This document shows positions 36,285-45,500 of a DNA stretch of 64,000 nucleotides, one piece after another (positions within the stretch are counted from its first letter, which is position 1; every line of letters begins with the position of its first letter). The translations under genes and the position numbers were made by a program. Origin of the DNA: Thraustochytrium sp. TN22 (Eukaryota > Sar > Bigyra > Thraustochytrida > Thraustochytriidae); NCBI GenBank assembly GCA_013306675.1, contig JABLUY010000077.1, positions 1 to 64,000 on the forward strand. The letters run 5' to 3'. Below the pieces are notes generated by a model that did no database searches, had not been told where the DNA came from, and saw nothing but the letters and a program-made list of their open reading frames with translations.

Positions 36285-37796
36285 ATGGGCTGCGCGGAGT
36301 CGAAGCCGCGCAAGGCGCAGACGGTCCCGGCGGAGACGCTACCAGCCGAGCACAACCTGCAGGTCGCGGCGACGGTGGCGGTCACGTCGGAAGGCGCACC
36401 CGCAAACGCTGCCGCTGTCCCGCACAAGGCCGCGGCTGCAGACGCGCAAGGCAAGGAGGCGCAGGAGAAGGAGTCCACGGCGCAGCCCATGGGTCAGGCC
36501 TCGAGCGCCGATGAGGCGGCCCTGGCGGCGGCCGCGCAGGAGGCGGAGGATGAGAACATGCCCATGCTTGTAAAGTCCTTCGAGGCGCACATGGAGGAGA
36601 AGACCCCCGAGCCGCAGCATCGGTTGTCAGGCAAGCGCTTGGCGGCAGACGAGAACAAGAGGCGAAACAGGAGCAACAACGACATGGACAGCAGCGAGGA
36701 GATCGTCCCAAGCAAGCGGCAGGCCGCCGCAGCGGATGGCTTAGACGGCGACGACGAGGAGGAGGAGGCCAAGGACGCGGACGAGGGCACCGTCCACACG
36801 TACTCGGACGCGGACTCGGACGCGGACTCGGACTCGGACTCGGATGCGCAGGAGCGCAAGCGCGGCTCGCTGCACATCGCCATGGGGTGCTCGACGCACA
36901 TCGGCTACGGAGACCCGCCCCTCAAGCAGGAGAATCAGGACGTGGTGCGCGTCCTGCGCGCGCTGGGCGGGCGCTCGGACCTGCAGTTTGCGTGCTGCCT
37001 GGATGGACACGGACAGTACGGCAAGGTGGTGGCGGACTTCGTGATGGACTGGCTCGTGGAGCACGCGGCCGCGGCCGTGGAGGTCGAGGAGCCCGAGAGC
37101 GACGAGGAGTGGACCGCCCTGCTCAAGCAGCTCTTCGGCGCGTGCGAGCGCGCCGTGGTGGAGAGCGAGGATATTGGCTTCCGCTGCCGCATGAGCGGCA
37201 CGACGGCGACGCTGGCGCTCGTGCACGGGCGCCGGCTGCACGTGGCGAACGTGGGCGACTCGCGCGGGCTGCTGCTGGAGCCGGCGCCGCATTCGTTCTC
37301 CTCGCGGCGCCTAAGTCTGGACCACCGGCCAGAAGACCCCAAGGAGCGCGCGCGCATCGAGGCCACGGGCGGCGTCGTGCGGCCTTCCTCGCGCGCCGCG
37401 AGCGAGGCCAGCAGCGGGCTGCGCTCGCTGCAGGACGTCCCGCTGCGCGTCTGGCTCAGCGACGCCAAGCGCAGGAGCATGGGCTTTACGTCGGCCGGCC
37501 CGGGGCTCATGCTGACGCGGTCCATTGGCGACACGGTGGCCAAGCAAGCCGGCTGTTCGTACGTGCCGTCCATCTTCCACGCCGACCTGTCGCCCGGCTC
37601 CGTCTTCGTGGCCGCCTCGGACGGCGTGTGGGACATGCTGGACGACGCGCAGGTCGCGAAGCTGCTCGCGCCGCACCAGCGCGCCTCGCCCGACGCCCTC
37701 TGCGCGCTCGTCAGCGACGCCGCGCTCGCGCGCTGGGCCGCGCGCAAGTCCGCCGACAACATTGGCGTCGTCGTCTGCCAAGCCCTACGAGCCTAA
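36285..37796 (+). CDS. PP2C-type protein phosphatase with N-myristoylation motif
   Basis: 503 residues. The start MGCAESKPRK is a classic N-myristoylation plus palmitoylation signal, which itself supports this start codon. An acidic, low-complexity region (to about 190) is followed by the PP2C catalytic domain. Metal-binding and family motifs are all present: ENQD, CLDGHG, the RMSGTTATLALV strand, NVGDSRG, LSLDHRPED, ASDGVWDML and ADNIGVVV. It should be an active Mg/Mn-dependent Ser/Thr phosphatase held at the plasma membrane or endomembranes. The N-terminal region carries (DSDA)n acidic repeats. Confidence 0.93.
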   Translation: MGCAESKPRKAQTVPAETLPAEHNLQVAATVAVTSEGAPANAAAVPHKAAAADAQGKEAQEKESTAQPMGQASSADEAALAAAAQEAEDENMPMLVKSFEAHMEEKTPEPQHRLSGKRLAADENKRRNRSNNDMDSSEEIVPSKRQAAAADGLDGDDEEEEAKDADEGTVHTYSDADSDADSDSDSDAQERKRGSLHIAMGCSTHIGYGDPPLKQENQDVVRVLRALGGRSDLQFACCLDGHGQYGKVVADFVMDWLVEHAAAAVEVEEPESDEEWTALLKQLFGACERAVVESEDIGFRCRMSGTTATLALVHGRRLHVANVGDSRGLLLEPAPHSFSSRRLSLDHRPEDPKERARIEATGGVVRPSSRAASEASSGLRSLQDVPLRVWLSDAKRRSMGFTSAGPGLMLTRSIGDTVAKQAGCSYVPSIFHADLSPGSVFVAASDGVWDMLDDAQVAKLLAPHQRASPDALCALVSDAALARWAARKSADNIGVVVCQALRA

Positions 37797-39295
37797 ACTT
37801 TTAGTCCAAGCAAAAACTTCAATCATTGCAAGGCTGCGGCGAGCAGCCTGCGCCGCAGCCGGGCCGCGCGCCGTCGCAGCGTGGCGCAGCGTGGCGCAGC
37901 GCGACATGGTCGGGCGCTCCGGCAGTCACTCCGCCTTGGCGCCCTTGGCTACGCCTGCGCTGTTCGCGCGCCGCCGCGTCGCCACTCCTTTCTTCCAGCA
38001 ACCATGGCGAATGCCAAATGGCAAAGTCATCCGACGACGCTCGCAGGCTGCAGCCAGCAGCTCGCTCGCGGCCCGACCGCGAGCAAGCGCCGCGTCGACG
38101 CGGGCGCACGCAGCACGCATGTGATTGATCATCTCTCCTTGCGAGCTAAGATTAGAATTACGTAACCCAGCGACAGCCATCTCTCGTCGACCACGATCCT
38201 TCCTGCAGCCAAGCGCAAGCTCGAAGCGCGTGCAGGGCGTGTTGCAGTGCGCCGCGCCCGCCGCAGCGCTGCTGAGCCGGCGCCTCCTTCTCCAGCCCCT
38301 CTCGCGCAGCCTTGAAAAGCTCAGCTCGACGACGACGACGAGCTCGTCACCTCCGTCCGAGCTCGCTGCGCTCTCCGACTCTGACCGGGTCCGCGGCCTT
38401 CAAGCTCCCAGCCTCCCTCGCTCTGCACTGCGCTGCGACTGCCTCTCCGGGTCCGAGTCCGGCGCCGCCAGCCTCGAGCTCGGGTCGCCCGGCTCAACGC
38501 GGGGCAGTACGAGCCTGGCGGGCTCCGCCGCCGCCAGGCCCGCGGCCGACATCGGCCAGCGCCGACGCAAGTGAGTTAAAAGCGAGGCGCAAGTGGCCGT
38601 CCGACTCGGCCACTGTCAGCCAGTGCAGCTGAGCGCAGTCAGCCAGGCAGGCGCTGCATGGCCGGTCGCAGCACTGGGCAGCCCCGGTAACTTACTAGCA
38701 GCGCGCACTGCTCTGGCAGCGGCAAGTGGGCGACCGGATCTCCGCAAGTGGGGCTTAGTGGGGCAGTTGCCGCGCGCGGTGGCGGAAAAGGCGGCGAAGC
38801 GAGGCCGCGCGTGCGGCCGCGGCGACATTCGAAAATCGCGGCGGCGCGGCGCGGCGCGGCGCGGCGGCGGCGGCGGCGGCGGCGCGGCGCGGCGCGGCGA
38901 CCCTCGCGGCAGGCGCCCCCCCTCCCCCCGCGAGGAGCGGCGCGGCGCGGCGCGGCGCGGCGCGGCGCGAGGCGCGGAGAGCGAGGCGGAGCGAGAGTCG
39001 CGGATCCATCCGGAGCGCCAGGCAGGCAGGCAGGCAGGCAGGCGGGCGGGCGCGTGGAGAAGAGCGCGCGCGGAGGCGCGCGAGAGGGAGAGCAGGCGGA
39101 AGGCGCGCGCGCGGAGAAGAGCGCAGGCAGGCGGGCGCGCGCGCTCGCTCGCGCGCGCGCGCGCGCGCGGGCGCCGGCGCGGGAGGAGAGCGAGCGCCGG
39201 CCGGCCGCACGGCCCGGCCGGCGACGCGACGCGGCAGAAGACAGACAAGGGGAGCGGGCGGGGCGAGAGAGAGAGCGCGCGGCGCAGCGGCGAGG
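37797..39295. promoter_or_regulatory. Intergenic region, 1.5 kb, very GC-rich near the kinase start
   Basis: Separates the PP2C and kinase genes, both plus strand. The last 450 bp consist of GGCGC runs, a (GGCA)n tract at 39020-39045 and alternating CG/CT runs near 39140-39175. This is the likely kinase promoter and leader. No additional gene is supported. Confidence 0.5.
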
Positions 39296-41740
39296 ATGGA
39301 GTCGAGGCGCATCAGCTCGTATGACGGGCAACGCATCAAGCTGAGCGCCGAGGACGCGCTGGACGCGTACGAGCTGGGGAATTACCTGGGCGGCGGGTCG
39401 TCCGGCGTGGTGTACGAGTGCGTGCACGCGAGGACGCGCGAGCACTTTGCGATGAAGATCCTGCACTCGAGCCACATCAAGCTGACGCGGTCGTCGGCGC
39501 TGGCGCGGTACGTGGCCGTGACGCCCGGGCCGCTCGGCGAGGCGGCCGAGGACGGCGAGGGCGCGGCGGGCAGCGAGACTGCTGCAGCAGCAAGTACAGC
39601 AGCAGAAGGTGCTGCCGGCGCGGCGGCGGCCGGGGCGCAGGGCGCTCGTGAAGGGCTCTCTTCGGCCGGCGGCGCCATGCGCGCGCGCGCCGGGTCCGGC
39701 GGCGCAGAGGTGCGCGAGAGCGAGGTGCACTGGCTCGTGCACCCCGGGTCCAAGCAGGTGGTGGCGGCTGCCAAGGACCGCCGCACGGGCCAGCTGCGCG
39801 AGCTGACGCTCAAGCAATGCATGGGCCTCTACGGCACGGACCTGGACAACCTGGAGCGCGCCAACGTGAGCGTTAAGCGGCAGGTCCCGGCGCTGGGCGT
39901 GAGCGTGACGCTCCCGCGCGTGCCCTTCAAGTACATGCAGTTCCTGCGCCAGCGCCAGCAGATCTGCAACGAGATCCGCAACATGCAGAAGATCCGCGGC
40001 CACGTCAACGTGCTGCAGCTCTTCGAGGTCCTCGAGCTCGTGCAGGAGAGCAAGTCCACGCTCTTCCTCGTGCTCGAGCTCGCGTCCGGCGGAGAGCTCT
40101 TCGACCGCATCCGCGTCGACGAGGGCTGCGACGAGCAAACCGCACTGCATTATTTCCGCCAGCTGCTCTCTGGTGTGGCGTACTGCCACTCGCGCGGCCT
40201 GGCGCACCGCGACCTCAAGCCGGAGAACCTGCTGCTCGCCGACTACGAGGAGGGCGCCGTGCTCAAGATCGCCGACTTTGGCCTCTCGGCGCTGTGCGAG
40301 GACCCGCTGCAGCAGCAAGCCTGCGCGCCGCCGCAGCAGGGCCAGATCCAGGGCCAAGCCGGCAGCCATGACACCCTCGCCGGCCCGCCCCACTCGATGC
40401 GCCGCCTCATGAGCGTCGTCGGCTCGCCGCATTACGTTGCGCCCGAGGTTCTCGAGCGCGCCGGCGACGGCTACGACGGCGCCAAGGCTGACGCATGGTC
40501 GCTTGGCGTCATCCTCTTTGCGCTGCTCAACGGGAACCTGCCCTTTGGCAAGGACCTGCTGCGCTGCCCGCGCTTCGCGCACTTTCGCGCATGGAAGCGC
40601 TCGCAAAAGGAGGTCCACCCGGCGCTTGATCCGGAGCTCCCTGCCCCGGGCACCAAGGACGACCAGCAGGCCGCGTCCACGGCCGGCGGCGCCACCTCCG
40701 TCATGGACGCCGTGTCGGCGGCCGCCATCGCTGACTTCTCCGCGCTTTTCTTTGCGCGCCACCTCTCGAGCGCCGTCGTCGACCTGCTTGCTGGCCTGCT
40801 CGACCCGGACGCCAACTCTCGCATGACGGTCTGGGAGGCGCGGAACCACCCGTGGGTCAACGATGCGCCTCTGCCAGCGCCCGGCTCCGAGCCGCGCCCG
40901 CTCGAGGAGGACGACGAGGAAGCCGCGCTCGCCGCCGAGGGCGTGGCCGGCGGCGTCGCCCGCCGCGACGCGGCGCGCGGCCGTGCCCCGCGCGACGAAG
41001 ACGAGGACGACGAGGAGGCCGAGTCCTACTTTGACGACATGGACGAGGTCTACCACGAGGACGACGAGGAAGAGGACGAGGAGGAGGAGGAGGAGGACGT
41101 GGAGGAGGACGAGGACGACGCCGTCGGCCCGCTCGCGCGCGACATGCTCGAGTGCCAGCTCGGCCCCGCCCCGCACGAGGCGACCTGCAAGGACGCCTTG
41201 GACATTGTAGATAGCCCGCGGGGCGACGCCGGCGCCTACTCCGCCTTTTACTCGCCCCCGCTCGCGCCGCGCCAGCGCCACCGCGACGGCTCCGGCGCCA
41301 GCTCGCCGCCCCCGCCGCTGCGCCTCGACCCGCTTTGCGCCGCGTCAAGCCCCGACTGGCGCCTCGACCGCTCGCGGTCCACACCGCCGCAGGGGCCTCG
41401 CGAGGAGGACGAGGACGAGGACGCAGACACAGACGCAGACGACGTCCTCGAGCGCTTCACTACTCGCGTGCCGCCCCGCGAGGCGCTCGCGCGCGTCGAG
41501 GAGGTCGCCCTCGCCGGCATGGCCGACCGCGTGCTCCGCGACCCAGAAACCTTCTCGCTCCGCATTTTGCGCGCCGACACCGACCTGCTCACGGTTCACG
41601 TCTTCCTCGTCGGCCCCGGCGCCTACCTGGTCGAGCTACGCCGCGCCGCGGCCGCGCCGGCCGATTTCCGCAAGTCCTATGGCGCCATCCGCGCCTGCCT
41701 TGCCGAGGCCCTGCGCACTGACCTGCGCCGCCTCATGTAA
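39296..41740 (+). CDS. CAMK/SNF1-like Ser/Thr protein kinase with N-lobe insertion
   Basis: 814 residues. The glycine loop is LGGGSSGVVYE, and the catalytic Lys is K54 (FAMKIL). The Glu of helix C is about residue 226 (ICNEIRNMQKIRGH). K54 and this Glu are normally 15-20 residues apart, so about 150 residues are inserted between them. HRDLKPEN is at 304-311 and DFG at 327-329 (KIADFGLSALC, a CIPK/SNF1-like sequence), followed by VGSPHYVAPEVL. A second insertion lies in the activation segment. The acidic stretch after the kinase domain (about 535-610) is Glu/Asp-rich. The C-terminal 90 residues (FSLRILRADTDLLTVHVFLV, EALRTDLRRLM) may be a KA1-like regulatory fold. Substrate is unknown. Confidence 0.88.
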   Translation: MESRRISSYDGQRIKLSAEDALDAYELGNYLGGGSSGVVYECVHARTREHFAMKILHSSHIKLTRSSALARYVAVTPGPLGEAAEDGEGAAGSETAAAASTAAEGAAGAAAAGAQGAREGLSSAGGAMRARAGSGGAEVRESEVHWLVHPGSKQVVAAAKDRRTGQLRELTLKQCMGLYGTDLDNLERANVSVKRQVPALGVSVTLPRVPFKYMQFLRQRQQICNEIRNMQKIRGHVNVLQLFEVLELVQESKSTLFLVLELASGGELFDRIRVDEGCDEQTALHYFRQLLSGVAYCHSRGLAHRDLKPENLLLADYEEGAVLKIADFGLSALCEDPLQQQACAPPQQGQIQGQAGSHDTLAGPPHSMRRLMSVVGSPHYVAPEVLERAGDGYDGAKADAWSLGVILFALLNGNLPFGKDLLRCPRFAHFRAWKRSQKEVHPALDPELPAPGTKDDQQAASTAGGATSVMDAVSAAAIADFSALFFARHLSSAVVDLLAGLLDPDANSRMTVWEARNHPWVNDAPLPAPGSEPRPLEEDDEEAALAAEGVAGGVARRDAARGRAPRDEDEDDEEAESYFDDMDEVYHEDDEEEDEEEEEEDVEEDEDDAVGPLARDMLECQLGPAPHEATCKDALDIVDSPRGDAGAYSAFYSPPLAPRQRHRDGSGASSPPPPLRLDPLCAASSPDWRLDRSRSTPPQGPREEDEDEDADTDADDVLERFTTRVPPREALARVEEVALAGMADRVLRDPETFSLRILRADTDLLTVHVFLVGPGAYLVELRRAAAAPADFRKSYGAIRACLAEALRTDLRRLM

Positions 41741-41851
41741 ACCAACGAACGCCTGGCTGACACACACAAACATGCAGTAAACAAAAAACATACAGCCTTG
41801 TACATGAGTGAGTCAGAGCTGAGTCAGTGACCTCGTCCTCTGGATCTTTTT
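41741..41851. other. Short intergenic stretch
   Basis: The 3' flank of the kinase gene. It contains AAACAAAAAACATACA, somewhat AT-richer than the neighbourhood, probably 3' UTR. No gene. Confidence 0.5.
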
Positions 41852-42302
41852 TCACGGCGTCCAGCACAGCTCCGAGGTGGTGCCCGAGGTAAAGTCAGCC
41901 CTGGTCGAGCTCGAAGTCTTGCTCTTGAGCAGGTAGCACTTGCCGGAACGCGAATCCCACTTCCAGTACTTGCACTTTTCCCTCGACTTGCATGTAGCAC
42001 TTGTCCTTGGAGGCGTCCCAATTCCAGTACTTGCAGCCCTCCGTCGACTCGCACAACAACTGGCACTGCTCCGCGTCCTCCGTCTTCTTCCAGCCCATGC
42101 CCTTGCCGTCAAACTTGGTCCCGGTCGCGTAGCAGTCCACGTCCCGCACCACCGGCGCTAGCGTCGGCGCCAAACATTCTAGCGGCGACGACGTGACCCA
42201 CTTCTTCGCCTTGGCAAGCTTGCTCTTGCGTTTGCTCCTGAGCAGCTGGCACTTGCCCCGCTTGCCGTTAGTGAGATACGACCGCAAGAGGCTGGTATCC
42301 AC
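41852..42302 (-). pseudogene. Decayed copy of PAN-domain tail
   Basis: The minus strand from 42302 reads GKCQLLRSKRKSKLAK, then CLAPTLAPVVRDVDCYATGT, KGMGWKKTEDAEQCQLLCES and CKYWNWDASKDKCYM. This matches the PAN region of the neighbouring protein at 42536-47053. It then shifts frame near 41990 and continues as EKCKYWKWDSRSGKCYLLKS and TSGTTSELC, which corresponds to the last PAN module of that protein. About 75 residues between the two CKYW motifs are missing at the junction. No signal peptide, vWFA or PT region is present. It is best read as a truncated, frameshifted duplicate of the gene's 3' end. Confidence 0.8.
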
Positions 42303-42535
42303 GCGCCTTTACTGCTCGTATGGCCTCGTTTCTCGGTCGCGGCTGTGGGATGTGTTGTATTTCTCCGCGGACATGCGGGGTCCGGAAAGTGAATTCGTGG
42401 CCTTGCGGCGACCAAGCTGTGGTGTCCAGGCTGCACCGCACGAGACGAGGTAGGGAGCTCGCTGGTTGCAAGTACACGCTCGCCACAACAAGAGGCACGC
42501 AACCGCGAAAATCGACTTTATTTTAGGAAATGTTC
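42303..42535. other. Spacer between pseudogene and PAN gene
   Basis: The presumed 3' UTR of the large PAN gene. No gene or clear repeat. Confidence 0.5.
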
Positions 42536-45500
42536 TTACGGCAAGCAAAGCTCCGAAATTGTGCCGGAAGTGTAGGCGGCCTTGTTCGAGCTCGACTTCT
42601 TGTTCTTGAGGAGGTAGCACTTGAGAGCATTCGAGTCCCACTTCCAGTACTTGCATTTCTCCGTCGACTCGCAGATCGACTGGCACTGCGGCGCGTCGTC
42701 CGCGCTTTGCGAGCCCATGCCGCTTCCGCCGTACTTCTTGCCCACCTCGTAGCAGTCCGCGTCCCATGCCACCGGCGCCAGCGTCGGTGCCGCCGTCGGC
42801 GGCACGCACAGCTCCGGAATGCTGCCCGCAGTGTAGGAGTTCTTGCTTGACGTCGACGTCTTGGTCTTGAGCAGGTAGCACTTGGTGCTGGACGAGTCCC
42901 AGTTCCAGTACTTGCAGTTCTCCGTCGACTCGCAGATCGACTGGCACTGCGGCGCGTCGTCCGTCTTCTCCGAGCCCATGCCCTTGCCGCCGTACTTGGT
43001 ACCGGTCTTGTAGCAGTCCGCGTCCCACGCCACCGGCGCCAGCGTCGGTGCCGCCGTCGGCGGCACGCACAGCTCCGGAATGCTGCCCGCAGTGTAGGAG
43101 TTCTTGCTCGACGTCGACGTCTTGGTCTTGAGCAGGTAGCACTTGGTGCTGGACGAGTCCCAGTTCCAGTACTTGCAGTTCTCCGTCGACTCGCAGATCG
43201 ACTGGCACTGCGGCGCGTCGTCCGTCTTCTCCGAGCCCAAGCCCTTGCCGCCGTACTTGGTACCGGTCTTGTAGCAGTCCGCGTCCCACGCCACCGGCGC
43301 CAGCGTCGGTGCCGCCGTCGGCGGCACGCACAGCTCCGGAATGCTGCCCGCAGTGTAGGAGTTCTTGCTCGACGTCGACGTCTTGGTCTTGAGCAGGTAG
43401 CACTTAGTGCTGGACGAGTCCCAGTTCCAGTACTTGCAATTCTCCGTCGACTCGCAGATCGACTGGCACTGCGGCGCGTCGTCCGTCTTCTCCGAGCCCA
43501 TGCCCTTGCCGCCGTATTTGGTACCGGTCTTGTAGCAGTCCGCGTCCCATGCCACCGGCGCCAGCGTCGGTGCCGCCGTCGGCGGCACGCACAGCTCCGG
43601 AATGCTGCCCGCAGTATAGGAGTTCTTGCTTGACGTTGACGTCTTGGTCTTGAGCAGGTAGCACTTGGTGCTGGACGAGTCCCAGTTCCAGTACTTGCAG
43701 TTCTCCGTCGACTCGCAGATCGACTGGCACTGCGGCGCGTCGTCCGTCTTCTCCGAGCCCATGCCCTTGCCGCCGTATTTGGTACCAGTCTCGTCGCAGT
43801 CCGCGTCCCACGCCACCGGCGCCAGCGTCGGTGCCGCCGTCGGCGCCATGCACACGAGTGGCGAGGACACAATGAGCTTCCTCTTGTTCGCGTCATTGGC
43901 CTTGGTTTTGGTCTTGAGCAGCTGACACTTGCCCGCCTGACCATAGTAAACGACGTAGTTGCACTTGTCGTCTGCCGCGCACAAGGCGAGGCATGCCGTC
44001 ATGGAATCCGCATTCACCTTGGAAACTTTGGAGCCCTTGTACTCGATGTCCGATTCGTAGCACAACGACACATCACGCGCCTCCGTCGGCGAGACGGTAG
44101 GCGTTCCCGTGGGGTCCGTCGGGGCCGTCGTTGGGTACTTGGTCGGTAGCTCAGTCGGGAAGGCCGTCGGGTACTCCGTGGGGAGGGACGTCGGGAAGGC
44201 CGTCGGGTACTCAGTGGGAAACTCGGTGGGCAGCTCAGTCGGGAAGGCCGTCGGATACTCGGTCGGATATTCGGTGGGCAGCTCAGTCGGGAAGGCTGTC
44301 GGAAACTCCGTGGGAAACTCGGTGGGCAGCTTCGTCGGGAAGGCCGTCGGGTACTCCGTGGGAAACTCGGTGGGTAGCTCGGTCGGGTACTCCGTCGGGT
44401 ACTCCGTCGGATACTCGGTGGGCAGCTCCGTCGGGAAGGCCGTTGGGTCTTCCGTCGGGTACTCCGTGGGGAGGGACGTCGGGAAGGCCGTCGGGTACTC
44501 CGTGGGAAACTCGGTGGGCAGCTCAGTCGGGTACTCCGTCGGATACTCGGTCGGATATTCGGTGGGCAGCTCAGTCGGGAAGGCTGTCGGAAACTCCGTG
44601 GGAAACTCGGTGGGCAGCTCCGTCGGGAAGGCCGTCGGGTACTCCGTGGGAAACTCGGTGGGCAGCTCGGTCGGAAAGGCCGTCGGGTACTCCGTCGGAT
44701 ACTCGGTGGGCAACTCCGTCGGGAAGGCCGTTGGGTACTCCGTCGGGTACTCCGTGGGGAGGGACGTCGGGAAGGCCGTCGGGTACTCCGTGGGAAACTC
44801 GGTGGGCAGCTCAGTCGGGTACTCCGTCGGATACTCGGTCGGATATTCGGTGGGCAGCTTCGTCGGGAAGGCCGTCGGGTACTCCGTGGGAAACTCGGTG
44901 GGCAGCTTCGTCGGGAAGGCCGTCGGGTACTCCGTGGGAAACTCGGTGGGCAGCTCGGTCGGGTACTCCGTCGGGTACTCCGTCGGATACTCGGTGGGCA
45001 GCTCCGTCGGGAAGGCCGTTGGGTACACCGTCGGGTACTCCGTGGGGAGGGACGTCGGGTACTCCGTGGGAAACTCGGTGGGCAGCTCAGTCGGGTACTC
45101 GGTCGGGTCCTCCGTGGGAAATGCCGTGGGTAGCTCGGTCGGGAAGGCCGTCGGGTACTCCGTGGGAAACTCGGTGGGCAGCTCAGTCGGGTACTCCGTC
45201 GGATACTCGGTCGGATATTCGGTGGGCAGCTCAGTCGGGAAGGCTGTCGGAAACTCCGTGGGAAACTCGGTGGGCAGCTCCGTCGGGAAGGCCGTCGGGT
45301 ACTCCGTGGGAAACTCGGTGGGCAGCTCGGTCGGAAAGGCCGTCGGGTACTCCGTGGGATACTCGGTGGGCAACTCCGTCGGGAAGGCCGTTGGGTACTC
45401 CGTCGGGTACTCCGTGGGGAGGGACGTCGGGAAGGCCGTCGGGTACTCCGTGGGAAACTCGGTGGGCAGCTCAGTCGGGTACTCGGTCGGGTCCTCCGTG

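Noticed and set aside
38639-41281. Minus-strand 880-codon frame opposite the kinase
   Set aside because: Shadow frame in GC-rich DNA. Kinase motifs on the plus strand are decisive.
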